Assembly (NCBI GenBank): GCA_900544465.1
Contig: UQVT01000035.1
Location: 1 to 14,435 of the forward strand
Length of the DNA: 14,435 nt
Reading direction: 5' to 3'
Source: an uncultured Collinsella sp.
GTDB lineage: Bacteria; Actinomycetota; Coriobacteriia; Coriobacteriales; Coriobacteriaceae
The translations under genes and the position numbers were made by a program. Below, piece by piece: positions 8,477 to 14,388 of the stretch. Under the pieces are notes generated by a model that was not told the origin of the DNA, did no database searches, and worked only from the letters and a program-made list of their open reading frames with translations. Every line of letters begins with the position of its first letter. Within the stretch, counting starts at the first letter, position 1.

Positions 8477-9289
8477 CTATTCGGTGAGCTCGGGGCCCTC
8501 GCCGGGCACATAGGCCTCGGCGCCCTCGACGCGGTTGATTTGAATGGTTCCAAAGATCTCGTCCTGGCTCAGCGTGAGCGAGCCGCGCTTGGCGAGCTCA
8601 AGCATGGCAAGGAAGGTGACGACGAGCTGCTCGGTGGTGGCATCGCCGTCCAGCAGCTCGCGGAAAGTGCAGGTTTGGTGCGCCATGGTAAAGCGGTCGA
8701 CCGAGGCCACCGTCAGATCGAGCGGCACGCGATGCGGCGCCACGTGCTCGGCCTCCAGCAAGAAGGTCTGTCTCTTGCCGTCCAGGTCGGCACAGATGAC
8801 AGCCAGGCCGCGCAGGGTGATGCCAGCCAGGTAGTCGGGCATCAGGCCCAAGAATTCCGGGTCGGGACCGGCCACACGCGGGTGCATTCGGCTTTCGGCC
8901 TGCATGCGGGCACCGAGGGCTGCCGCCGCGCCCTTAAACTGCTTGTAGGCGATCAGGCGCTGGATCAGGACCTCGCGCAGGGCGTCGCCGTCGAGCGCAC
9001 TGAGTTCTTCGAGGTCTTCGTCGAACTCGTCATCGTCGTCATCGACTTTGCGCGGGGCCTCCTGCGGCACCAGAGAGGCGGCCTTGATGTCCAAAAGTGT
9101 TGCCGCGACCAGCAAAAAGTCGCTCGCCACGTCCAGGTCCAGCGCCTCGATGCGCTCGGCCTCGGCAAGGTATTGCTCGGCCACCTCGCTGATGGAGATG
9201 GCGCCGATATCTACTTTTTGGCGGGTTACCAGCTGCAGCAGTAGGTCGAACGGTCCGCTGTAGACCTGCGTCGACACGCGATACGACAT
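8477..9289 (-). CDS. scpA: Segregation and condensation protein ScpA (kleisin)
   Basis: Kleisin subunit that bridges the SMC dimer heads and binds ScpB. The 270-residue protein begins with the family pattern VYSGPFDLLLQLVTRQKVDIG (GPFDLLLQL at 12-20). The N-terminal helical domain includes ASDFLLVAATLLDIKAASL. A strongly acidic linker (83-98, five consecutive Asp then Glu/Asp) separates it from ALREVLIQRLIAYKQFKGAAAAL. The C-terminal winged helix holds VTFLAMLELAKRGSLTLSQ and FGTIQINRV. The ATG at 9289 has an ideal GGAGGT seven nt upstream. An 84-nt gap with a small inverted repeat separates it from the M50 protease gene, so a new transcript could start here, though I see no consensus promoter. 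scpB follows 11 nt later. Confidence 0.95.
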   Translation of the reverse strand: MSYRVSTQVYSGPFDLLLQLVTRQKVDIGAISISEVAEQYLAEAERIEALDLDVASDFLLVAATLLDIKAASLVPQEAPRKVDDDDDEFDEDLEELSALDGDALREVLIQRLIAYKQFKGAAAALGARMQAESRMHPRVAGPDPEFLGLMPDYLAGITLRGLAVICADLDGKRQTFLLEAEHVAPHRVPLDLTVASVDRFTMAHQTCTFRELLDGDATTEQLVVTFLAMLELAKRGSLTLSQDEIFGTIQINRVEGAEAYVPGEGPELTE

Positions 9290-9339
9290 CTTCGACCTCC
9301 TTTGACGGCGCCTTCGCGGCGCGGTTTGGGTGCATGTTG

Positions 9340-9358
9340 CGACCGTTTTGTACGGTCG
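9340..9358. repeat. Short inverted repeat in the leader of scpA
   Basis: A 7-bp perfect stem (CGACCGT with ACGGTCG) flanks a 5-nt loop in the 84-nt gap between the M50 protease gene and scpA. No T-tract follows on either strand, so it is a poor intrinsic terminator. It could be a protein-binding site or simply a small mRNA hairpin. A second, weaker 5-bp stem (9308-9322) lies nearer scpA. Confidence 0.4.
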
Positions 9359-9373
9359 ACCTGTAAGTTTACC

Positions 9374-10057
9374 TTAGATGCCGGCGATTGCGAAGTTGAG
9401 CAGCTGCTCAGCAAGCGGATACACGGTAACGTCGAAATAGCGGCCGATCACGTCGATGCCGGTCCACATGGGCAGCAGGTACAGCACTAGGATGAGGATG
9501 GGCATAGCGTATTGCTGCAGACGATAATAGTTGTTGAGAGCCTTGCCTTTAAGGAACGGCACAATGATCGACGAGCCGTCGAGCGGTGGGATCGGGATGA
9601 GGTTAAAGAACGCGAGTGACAGGTTGACTACGATAAACGTGGCGCCGAAGTTCATGATCTGCGATGCCACGGCAAAGGACATGCTGGTGTAGAGGTTGCC
9701 GTATGCGGTGTGCATGAGGGCGGCCGCAAGGCACGCGAGCGCGATGTTCGATGCAGGGCCGGCCACGCTCACCAGGAGCTCGTCGCGCTTGGGGTGCTTG
9801 AGGTTGTTGAGGTAGACGGGCACCGGCTTGGCGAAGGCAAATACCGGACCGCCGGCCGCGAGCATAAGCAGCGGCAGGATGATGGTGCCAAACGGGTCGA
9901 TATGGTTGAGCGGGTTGAGTGACACGCGCCCGCGCGATCGGGCCGTCTTGTCGCCGAGCGCCCAGGCCGCGGCAGCGTGTGCACTCTCGTGGATCACGAT
10001 GCCAATGATGACGGCGATGGCGCTCGCGAGCAGGTTCATGAAGTAGCTGCTGGACAT
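9374..10057 (-). CDS. M50 family (site-2 protease type) membrane metalloprotease
   Basis: Multi-pass membrane protein of 227 residues, with the size and motifs of the compact bacterial site-2 protease homologues (YwhC-like group) that lack a PDZ domain. The zinc-binding HESAH (H23, E24, H27) lies in the first membrane helix. The third ligand is D160 in NLIPIPPLDGS within a later helix. Conserved surroundings include GRVSLNPLNHIDPFGT (43-58) and VAGPASNIALA (98-108). The ATG at 10057 has GGGGAG five nt upstream; a second in-frame ATG at residue 7 is less likely. The substrate is unknown. It lies 9 nt after the small membrane protein gene, so the two are probably co-transcribed with the ABC-F gene. 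Confidence 0.92.
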   Translation of the reverse strand: MSSSYFMNLLASAIAVIIGIVIHESAHAAAAWALGDKTARSRGRVSLNPLNHIDPFGTIILPLLMLAAGGPVFAFAKPVPVYLNNLKHPKRDELLVSVAGPASNIALACLAAALMHTAYGNLYTSMSFAVASQIMNFGATFIVVNLSLAFFNLIPIPPLDGSSIIVPFLKGKALNNYYRLQQYAMPILILVLYLLPMWTGIDVIGRYFDVTVYPLAEQLLNFAIAGI

Positions 10058-10066
10058 GGCGCTCCC

Positions 10067-10363
10067 CTAGCGGACGCGGCGCGAGGCGCGCGTGAGCAGG
10101 TAGTCAATTACAAACAGGATCACAGCGACGATGGCGTAATCCAGACGGAACACGCCACCAAAGGGCGAGGTGATGACGCCGTAGCCGGCGAGGGCACTCG
10201 GCAGCGCGCGCGAAAGCTCAACGACAAAGCCGACGATCTGCAGCTTGGCGGTCAGGCCGCTAAAGCACAGCAGCACGGTCATCGCGCTCATAAAGATGCC
10301 GCAGATGCGACACGCGATGGCGATGATGCTCATCGCCACGGCAGCGGCCTTACGAGAGTTCAC
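10067..10363 (-). CDS. Small hypothetical membrane protein, GTG start
   Basis: I do not recognise this 98-residue protein. It has two clear hydrophobic segments (about 6-36 and 76-92), possibly a third weaker one at 42-60, and ends in the positively charged TRASRRVR, which should face the cytoplasm. The frame is open far upstream with a non-membrane sequence that is the shadow of the ABC-F gene. The start is therefore placed at GTG 10363, which has GAGGAG seven nt before it and lies just ahead of the hydrophobic part. It overlaps the end of the ABC-F gene by 14 nt and precedes the M50 protease gene by 9 nt, so it is likely made together with both. Confidence 0.75.
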   Translation of the reverse strand: MNSRKAAAVAMSIIAIACRICGIFMSAMTVLLCFSGLTAKLQIVGFVVELSRALPSALAGYGVITSPFGGVFRLDYAIVAVILFVIDYLLTRASRRVR

Positions 10364-12368
10364 GCGCGGTCTCCTCTTCGATCTGGGTGGAAAGCTCCAG
10401 CCATTCGTCCTCGAGCTTGGGAAGCTCTTGCTTAAGGCCGTTATATTCCCCCAGCGCGGCGTTGAACTTATCCTGATCGGCATAAAGCTCTTCGCTGGCC
10501 ATCAATTCCATAAGCTCGTCATAGCGGGCACGCTTTTTGTCAAGCTCCGTCTCGATTTTCTTGAGCTGGTTGCGCACGCCCTTGAGCTTTTTGTTGAGCG
10601 CAGCACGGGCCTGGGCCTCGGCACGCTTTTGCTCCTTGGTCTTTTTACCCTCGGCAGGCTTGGGTGCGGCGGCGGGGGTGTCGGCTTGGGCGGAGCAGGT
10701 TTTGGCGGGCGTGCTCTCCCCTGCCGCCTCGGCGGCGGCGCGGGCTGCGAGGTCCTCGCGCTTGTAGAGGTAGTAGTCGTAGTCGCCGTCGTAGACCGTG
10801 ACCTTGCCGTCGCGGATGTCGATGATGCGGTTGGCCACGGCGCGCACCAGGTGCTCGTCGTGGCTGATCAGAACGATGGTGCCGGGGAAGTTTTGCAGGG
10901 CGTTCTCGAGCATGTCCACCGAGTCGATGTCCAGGTGGTTGGTGGGCTCGTCCAGGCACAGGAGTGCCTCGGGGGCCACAAGCATCTTGGCCAGTGCCAG
11001 ACGCGCCTTTTCGCCGCCGGAGAGGACGCGGACCTGCTTCTCGATGGAATCGTTGTCGCTAAACAGGAAGGCGCCCAGCAGGCTGCGCTGCTGCGGCACG
11101 GTCCACTTGGGCGTGACGGTGTCGATCTCTTGCAGGACGGTATTGGACTCGGTCATGCCCTCGAGTGCGTGCTGGGCGTAGTAGGCGACGCCGACGTTGG
11201 TGCCCAGATCGCGGGTGCCGGTGGTGGGCGGCTCCAGGCCGGCGAGAATCTTCATGAGCGTGGACTTGCCGGCGCCGTTGGGGCCGACGAGCGCCACGTG
11301 CTCGCCGCGGTAGAGCTTGAGGTCGATATCGCTGTAGATGTGCTTGTTGCCGTAAGACTTGGACACGCCCTCCAGACCCACGACCATGTCGCCCGAGCGC
11401 GGCGGATCGGGGAACTTAAAGTCGATGTGCTTGTGGCCCTCGGGCAGGATGACGAGCTCTTTTTTGATCTGCTCGATCTTTCGGATGCGCTCCTGAGCCT
11501 GGGCAGCCTTGGTGGGCTTGTAGCGGAACTTATCGACGAAGACCTGCATGTGGGCGATGTCGCGCTCCTGGGCGGCGCGCTTGGCGCGCATCTGCTCCAG
11601 GTTGTCCTCGCGCTGCTTGAGGTAGCTGCTGTAGTTGCCGGTGTAGGTGGTCACGCGGCGGTTCTCGAGCGCGGCCACGTGGTCGACGCAGGCGTCCATG
11701 AAGGCGCGGTCGTGGCTGACGATGAGTACGGCGCCGTCGTAGTTGGCGATAAAGCCGCGTAGCCACTGGACGCTCTCGAGGTCCAGGTGGTTAGTGGGCT
11801 CGTCCAGCAGCAGCAGGTCGGGGTGGCGCAGGAAGAGCTTGGCGAGCGCGATGCGCATCTGCCAGCCGCCCGAGAACTCGGAGCACGGGCGCTCAAAGTC
11901 GGTGACCTTAAAGCCCAGGCCAGATAGGATCTTGCGGGCGTTGCTCTCGAGCTCGTAGCCGCCCAGGTGCTCAAAGCGGTCCTGGACCTGTCCGTACTCG
12001 TTGAGGAGCGCGTCGACATCCTTCCCCTGTTCGGAGAGCTCGGTAATCTGGGCCTGCAGCTCGTTGGCGCGCTCGCCCATGCGGCGAATTTCCTTGGCGG
12101 CCGCCATGACCTCGGCAAGGATGGTGGTGTCCTTGTGCTCCAGGTTGGTTTCCTGCTCTAGGTAGCCTACCTGGCAGTCCTTTGCGTACTGGATCTGGCC
12201 GGCGTCGGGGCTGTCGATGCCCATGATGATCTTGAGCATGGTGGTTTTGCCGGCGCCGTTGGGCCCCACGAGCGCAAAACGCTCGCCGGGGTTGATCTGG
12301 AAGGACGCGCCACTAAAGAGGACGCGCGCGCCGAAGCTTTTTTCGATCTTGTCGACCAGGAGGATCAT
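10350..12368 (-). CDS. ABC-F family ATP-binding protein (YdiF/Uup-like)
   Basis: Soluble twin-ATPase of the ABC-F class, which acts on ribosomes rather than in membrane transport. The 672 residues hold two nucleotide-binding domains. The first has Walker A GPNGAGKTT at 35-43, signature SGGWQ at 166-170 and LLLLDEPTNHLD with catalytic E190. The second has Walker A GPNGAGKST at 362-370, signature SGGEK at 450-454 and LDEPTNHLD with E474. The linker between them (about 245-320), rich in Arg/Lys/Gln, is the tRNA-interaction motif. The C-terminal 120 residues form a charged coiled coil. The domain pattern is closest to housekeeping YdiF-type proteins; an antibiotic-protection role cannot be excluded. 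The ATG at 12368 sits only 31 nt after a tRNA terminator. The stop overlaps the next gene. Confidence 0.94.
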   Translation of the reverse strand: MILLVDKIEKSFGARVLFSGASFQINPGERFALVGPNGAGKTTMLKIIMGIDSPDAGQIQYAKDCQVGYLEQETNLEHKDTTILAEVMAAAKEIRRMGERANELQAQITELSEQGKDVDALLNEYGQVQDRFEHLGGYELESNARKILSGLGFKVTDFERPCSEFSGGWQMRIALAKLFLRHPDLLLLDEPTNHLDLESVQWLRGFIANYDGAVLIVSHDRAFMDACVDHVAALENRRVTTYTGNYSSYLKQREDNLEQMRAKRAAQERDIAHMQVFVDKFRYKPTKAAQAQERIRKIEQIKKELVILPEGHKHIDFKFPDPPRSGDMVVGLEGVSKSYGNKHIYSDIDLKLYRGEHVALVGPNGAGKSTLMKILAGLEPPTTGTRDLGTNVGVAYYAQHALEGMTESNTVLQEIDTVTPKWTVPQQRSLLGAFLFSDNDSIEKQVRVLSGGEKARLALAKMLVAPEALLCLDEPTNHLDIDSVDMLENALQNFPGTIVLISHDEHLVRAVANRIIDIRDGKVTVYDGDYDYYLYKREDLAARAAAEAAGESTPAKTCSAQADTPAAAPKPAEGKKTKEQKRAEAQARAALNKKLKGVRNQLKKIETELDKKRARYDELMELMASEELYADQDKFNAALGEYNGLKQELPKLEDEWLELSTQIEEETARELS

Positions 12369-12399
12369 GGTGCCGCCTTTGACCTTGTGTGCCTATATG

Positions 12400-12427
12400 A
12401 AAAAAGGCCCCAACTTGCGTTGGAGCC
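12400..12427 (-). terminator. Intrinsic terminator after tRNA-Ala
   Basis: Minus-strand hairpin with a 9-bp stem (GGCTCCAAC with GTTGGGGCC, one G-T pair), a GCAA tetraloop and a run of six T. It lies 16 nt past the tRNA-Ala 3' end and 31 nt before the ABC-F start codon, so it ends tRNA transcription. Any ABC-F transcript from upstream must read through it. Confidence 0.92.
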
Positions 12428-12443
12428 TCATTCAATGCTCGGG

Positions 12444-12516
12444 TGGAGACGAGGGGGATCGAACCCCTGACCTCTTGACTGCCAGTCAAGCGCTCTCCCA
12501 GCTGAGCTACGCCCCC
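12444..12516 (-). tRNA. tRNA-Ala (anticodon GGC)
   Basis: A 73-nt cloverleaf reads cleanly on the minus strand. The acceptor stem GGGGGCG pairs with CGTCTCC, including the G3-U70 pair that marks alanine tRNAs. The D arm is GCTC/GAGC, the anticodon stem CTTGA/TCAAG has loop CTGGCAG (anticodon GGC, reading GCC), and the T arm is AGGGG-TTCGATC-CCCCT. The discriminator is A. The genome continues CCC, so the terminal CCA is not fully encoded and must be added enzymatically. It has its own promoter upstream and a terminator downstream. Confidence 0.98.
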
Positions 12517-12528
12517 GTGCGAAGAGGT

Positions 12529-12557
12529 ACTATACGGGAACTCCCCCGGCGATGCAA
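12529..12557 (-). promoter_or_regulatory. Sigma-70-type promoter of tRNA-Ala
   Basis: On the minus strand TTGCAT (12557-12552) and TATAGT (12534-12529) are spaced exactly 17 bp, giving a -35/-10 pair. Transcription would begin a few bases before the tRNA 5' end at 12516. The short GC-rich stretch between matches a tRNA leader. Confidence 0.8.
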
Positions 12558-12640
12558 GGACAATTTTGGAAAAACTTTCGCGGGCGCCGCTCTGGACGGC
12601 TTGCCTGGGCCCGGTCGCGACCCTCCCCGTCCCGCCTGCG

Positions 12641-12796
12641 TCAAAACTATGCCGGTTTACTACGATGAATCCGGGTTGTGCGACCACACTCGACTTTATG
12701 CGAAATTGTCAAGCGTTCTACCTGCAGTTTTGTTAGCAGCAAATTTGGCGTGCTCGGAGGTCAACGATTCATCGTAGTAAACCGGCATAGTTTTGA
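12641..12796. repeat. 156-bp element with 31-bp perfect inverted arms
   Basis: The left arm (12641-12671, beginning TCAAAACTATGCCGG) and right arm (12766-12796) are perfect reverse complements over all 31 bases, separated by 94 bases. The match ends sharply on both sides. The interior has lower GC than the neighbouring housekeeping genes and holds a TTGACA on the minus strand but no matching -10. The element sits between the tRNA-Ala promoter and the end of the nuclease-like gene. There is no obvious target-site duplication and no gene inside. It may be a non-autonomous mobile element (MITE-like), a recombination site or a structured RNA. Confidence 0.9.
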
Positions 12797-12815
12797 AGTG
12801 ACAGAACAGACAGAT

Positions 12816-12829
12816 GCCCTCGCGAGGGC
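12816..12829. repeat. 14-bp perfect palindrome downstream of the nuclease-like gene
   Basis: GCCCTCGCGAGGGC is fully self-complementary, 22 nt past the stop codon at 12852-12854. On the minus strand a T-rich but interrupted stretch (ATCTGTCTGTT) follows, so at best it is a weak terminator. It could also be a dimeric protein-binding site. Confidence 0.45.
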
Positions 12830-12851
12830 CAAATTGACGCGTACGGATATG

Positions 12852-13997
12852 CTACATGCCGATTTCGAGCCAGTTGGAAAGCACGTTTGCACGTAGTCTG
12901 GTTTCCGCACGTTGCATCGCCTTAGTTTTCGGCTTGTAGTTCAGCCCCAAGCGATCGCACACACTGTGAATGATGATATCAAGCTGATTGCGATCATTGA
13001 GCATGTCATGGGTTACTAGTATTACGTCGTATCCCATGCTTTGCAAGGCCGTCATTCGAGTGGCATCGTGGTCGAGCACCGCGCCCGAACCATGAACCAC
13101 CTCTCCTTGAATTTCGATGATAACGGCCTTCATCGTTATTGGGTTTACTATCACGATGTCGCCGTAGCACACTTTCTGACCTGCTATCTGTCGGGCCGAA
13201 ACTGATAACGGAGTTAAATCGTTGACGTATATGTTATTGAATCCCGCCCCACCCTGTCGTCTTGGTCGACTGAACAACATAATCCCAGCCACCTCAAGCG
13301 GAGACGCAGCGACACCAATTACTTGCTGGGCGGCCTCGTAGAATTGCTTCCCCCACATTTCACTCCTTACCCTAGCTGCGAATCCTTGCAATTCTTCAAT
13401 CTCAATGAGGGGTTTTCTCATCCATATCGAGGTTCCCTTCCCTCTGTCTTTATTGTTTTCTTCCTTTCCCTGGTGGCTCATTTCGTCGCTCTTTGGCTGT
13501 GCGGTTGCATAGACGCGCTTCCAGGGTGGCTCATCCTGGGTCTCATCAAGCTCAAATAACTTTTCGGTGCTAGGGCACGCTTCATCTGAACTTGCCAGTT
13601 CAATGGCAAGTTCAGATGAAGCAGATGGTTTGAAAATGGAGAACCAGCCACAGTATTCGTACATTGCGAGCACCAAGTCACTGTGAGAAATGCTGCGCGT
13701 CATGGTGAACAGCGTACTGAGCGGATCCGTGACACTGAAGCCCATACCAGTATCGATGGATATATTTCCTGCATAAGCCTCATTCCATCGAATGGTGTGT
13801 CGCAGTTCGGAATGTAAGTTACTTCGTGTTGATGCGACAGTGACAACCGGCGTCTTGAGAACGTCAACTACGAAGGGCGACTGGGCTAGGGCTCGCCAGC
13901 CGTCTTCTGGGCTTGGTAGTCTTGGGTAGAGGTTGCGGACCTGCGGTGGGCAGCGCCAGTAGCGAAATGCGGTGTTTGCGCAGACGATCTTGTCCAT
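12852..13997 (-). CDS. Accessory protein with a C-terminal PD-(D/E)XK (DUF559/Vsr-like) nuclease domain
   Basis: A 381-residue protein of unknown role. It resembles a family common in Coriobacteriia: an N-terminal part with the pattern hxANTAFRYWRxPP (residues 6-18) and a later EYCGWFS block, then SPLEVAGIMLFSRPRRQGGAGF (232-253), then a restriction-endonuclease-like fold. In the fold D280 (GDIVIV), E295 and Q297 (IEIQGEVVH), D311 and R314 (DHDATR) and GYDVILVTHDML (322-333) match the D-x14-ExQ pattern. Residues 121-195 are a charged, low-complexity linker that contains a perfect DNA palindrome. The ATG at 13997 is preferred over one at 14105: it has GGGAAGG close upstream, and the conserved part begins right after it. 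GC is clearly lower than in the neighbours, which points to horizontal acquisition. It stands alone, so a defence or DNA-repair role is only a guess. Confidence 0.8.
   Translation of the reverse strand: MDKIVCANTAFRYWRCPPQVRNLYPRLPSPEDGWRALAQSPFVVDVLKTPVVTVASTRSNLHSELRHTIRWNEAYAGNISIDTGMGFSVTDPLSTLFTMTRSISHSDLVLAMYEYCGWFSIFKPSASSELAIELASSDEACPSTEKLFELDETQDEPPWKRVYATAQPKSDEMSHQGKEENNKDRGKGTSIWMRKPLIEIEELQGFAARVRSEMWGKQFYEAAQQVIGVAASPLEVAGIMLFSRPRRQGGAGFNNIYVNDLTPLSVSARQIAGQKVCYGDIVIVNPITMKAVIIEIQGEVVHGSGAVLDHDATRMTALQSMGYDVILVTHDMLNDRNQLDIIIHSVCDRLGLNYKPKTKAMQRAETRLRANVLSNWLEIGM
13579..13622. repeat. 44-nt perfect hairpin inside the nuclease-like gene
   Basis: Arms 13579-13597 (starting GCTTCATCTGAAC) and 13604-13622 are perfectly complementary over 19 bp, with a 6-nt loop GTTCAA. 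It codes in frame for ASSELAIELASSDEA, within the disordered linker of the protein. No T-tract follows. It may be an inserted palindromic element or an mRNA structure that slows translation between domains. Confidence 0.9.
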
Positions 13998-14027
13998 ATG
14001 GGCCTTCCCTAGCTTTGGCTGTGTGCC

Positions 14028-14056
14028 GTTATGTTTGCAGGTAGTCCGATTATCAA
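14028..14056 (-). promoter_or_regulatory. Probable promoter of the nuclease-like gene
   Basis: On the minus strand TTGATA (14056-14051) and CATAAC (14033-14028) are spaced 17 bp; they match the consensus at 5 of 6 and 4 of 6 positions. The transcript would have a leader of about 25 nt to the ATG at 13997. This supports the shorter start, because the longer start at 14105 lies upstream of the promoter. Confidence 0.55.
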
Positions 14057-14308
14057 TGGCGGCATCATACGGGTAAGTACCGGAAGCTGACCAAATGCTG
14101 GCCAATAGCTTGACGCATTGCGCCTAAAGATCGCCGTGCGGCACAAATCTGCTGGTAGGAGTTCTGGGGCCGTGGTCCCTATCTCCACATTTGTACGTGA
14201 ATCCCATGGCAAATTCAATGAAAGAGCGCATGGGCTTTATGCAAAACGCGCGATGACGTCAGCACAGGAGAGATCAGCTAGAAACGCGTTTAAAAATTTC
14301 GATTCGAT
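14057..14308. other. Non-coding spacer with no clear gene
   Basis: A moderately AT-rich stretch between the promoter of the nuclease-like gene and the repeats beside tRNA-Val. I see no gene with a ribosome site. Short open frames on both strands start at TTG or ATG without support. A 6-bp inverted pair (CCCATG with CATGGG, 14203-14234) is the only structure I noticed. Confidence 0.5.
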
Positions 14309-14344
14309 TTTGGTGTCAGATTTGGTGTCAAGCTTGGTGTCAAA
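14309..14344. repeat. Three tandem 12-bp direct repeats with core TTGGTGTCA
   Basis: Units at 14309-14320, 14321-14332 and 14333-14344 share the core TTGGTGTCA with a strict 12-bp period; only the bases around the core vary. They end at the tRNA-Val terminator and lie 44 bp from the tRNA 3' end. Tandem short direct repeats close to a tRNA are typical of arm-type sites for tyrosine integrases, so this may be a relic of an integrated element. No integrase gene is present. Confidence 0.7.
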
Positions 14345-14378
14345 AAGAAAAAGGTCAGAGGCTTAACACCTCTGACCT
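14342..14378 (-). terminator. Intrinsic terminator after tRNA-Val
   Basis: Minus-strand hairpin with a 10-bp perfect stem (AGGTCAGAGG with CCTCTGACCT), a 7-nt loop and then a T-rich tract TTTTCTTTTT. It begins 10 nt after the CCA end of tRNA-Val and would stop tRNA transcription before the nuclease-like gene. Confidence 0.93.
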
Positions 14379-14388
14379 GTGCTTTAGA

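Noticed and set aside
10245..11762. 505-codon open frame on the plus strand opposite the ABC-F gene
   Set aside because: It is the shadow of the ABC-F coding sequence, with low-complexity Val/Leu/Gly/Asp content and no plausible domain.
12392..12400. TATAGG as a -10 box for the ABC-F gene
   Set aside because: No -35-like hexamer lies 16-18 bp upstream; that position falls in the terminator hairpin.
12217..12777. Plus-strand open frame running through tRNA-Ala and the inverted-repeat element
   Set aside because: It crosses a certain tRNA and its terminator and promoter, so it cannot be a sensible protein-coding gene.
12641..12796. CRISPR array or integron attC site
   Set aside because: There are only two copies, in opposite orientation, with perfect complementarity. 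CRISPR repeats are direct and attC sites are imperfect with specific core bases.
14009..14218. 69-codon minus-strand open frame upstream of the nuclease-like gene
   Set aside because: It covers the likely promoter, has no supporting ribosome site or recognisable sequence, and overlaps the leader.
14118..14366. 82-codon plus-strand open frame ending in LVSD/LVSS/LVSK repeats
   Set aside because: It starts at TTG with no ribosome site. Its repeats are only the translation of the 12-bp DNA repeats, and it runs into the tRNA-Val terminator.
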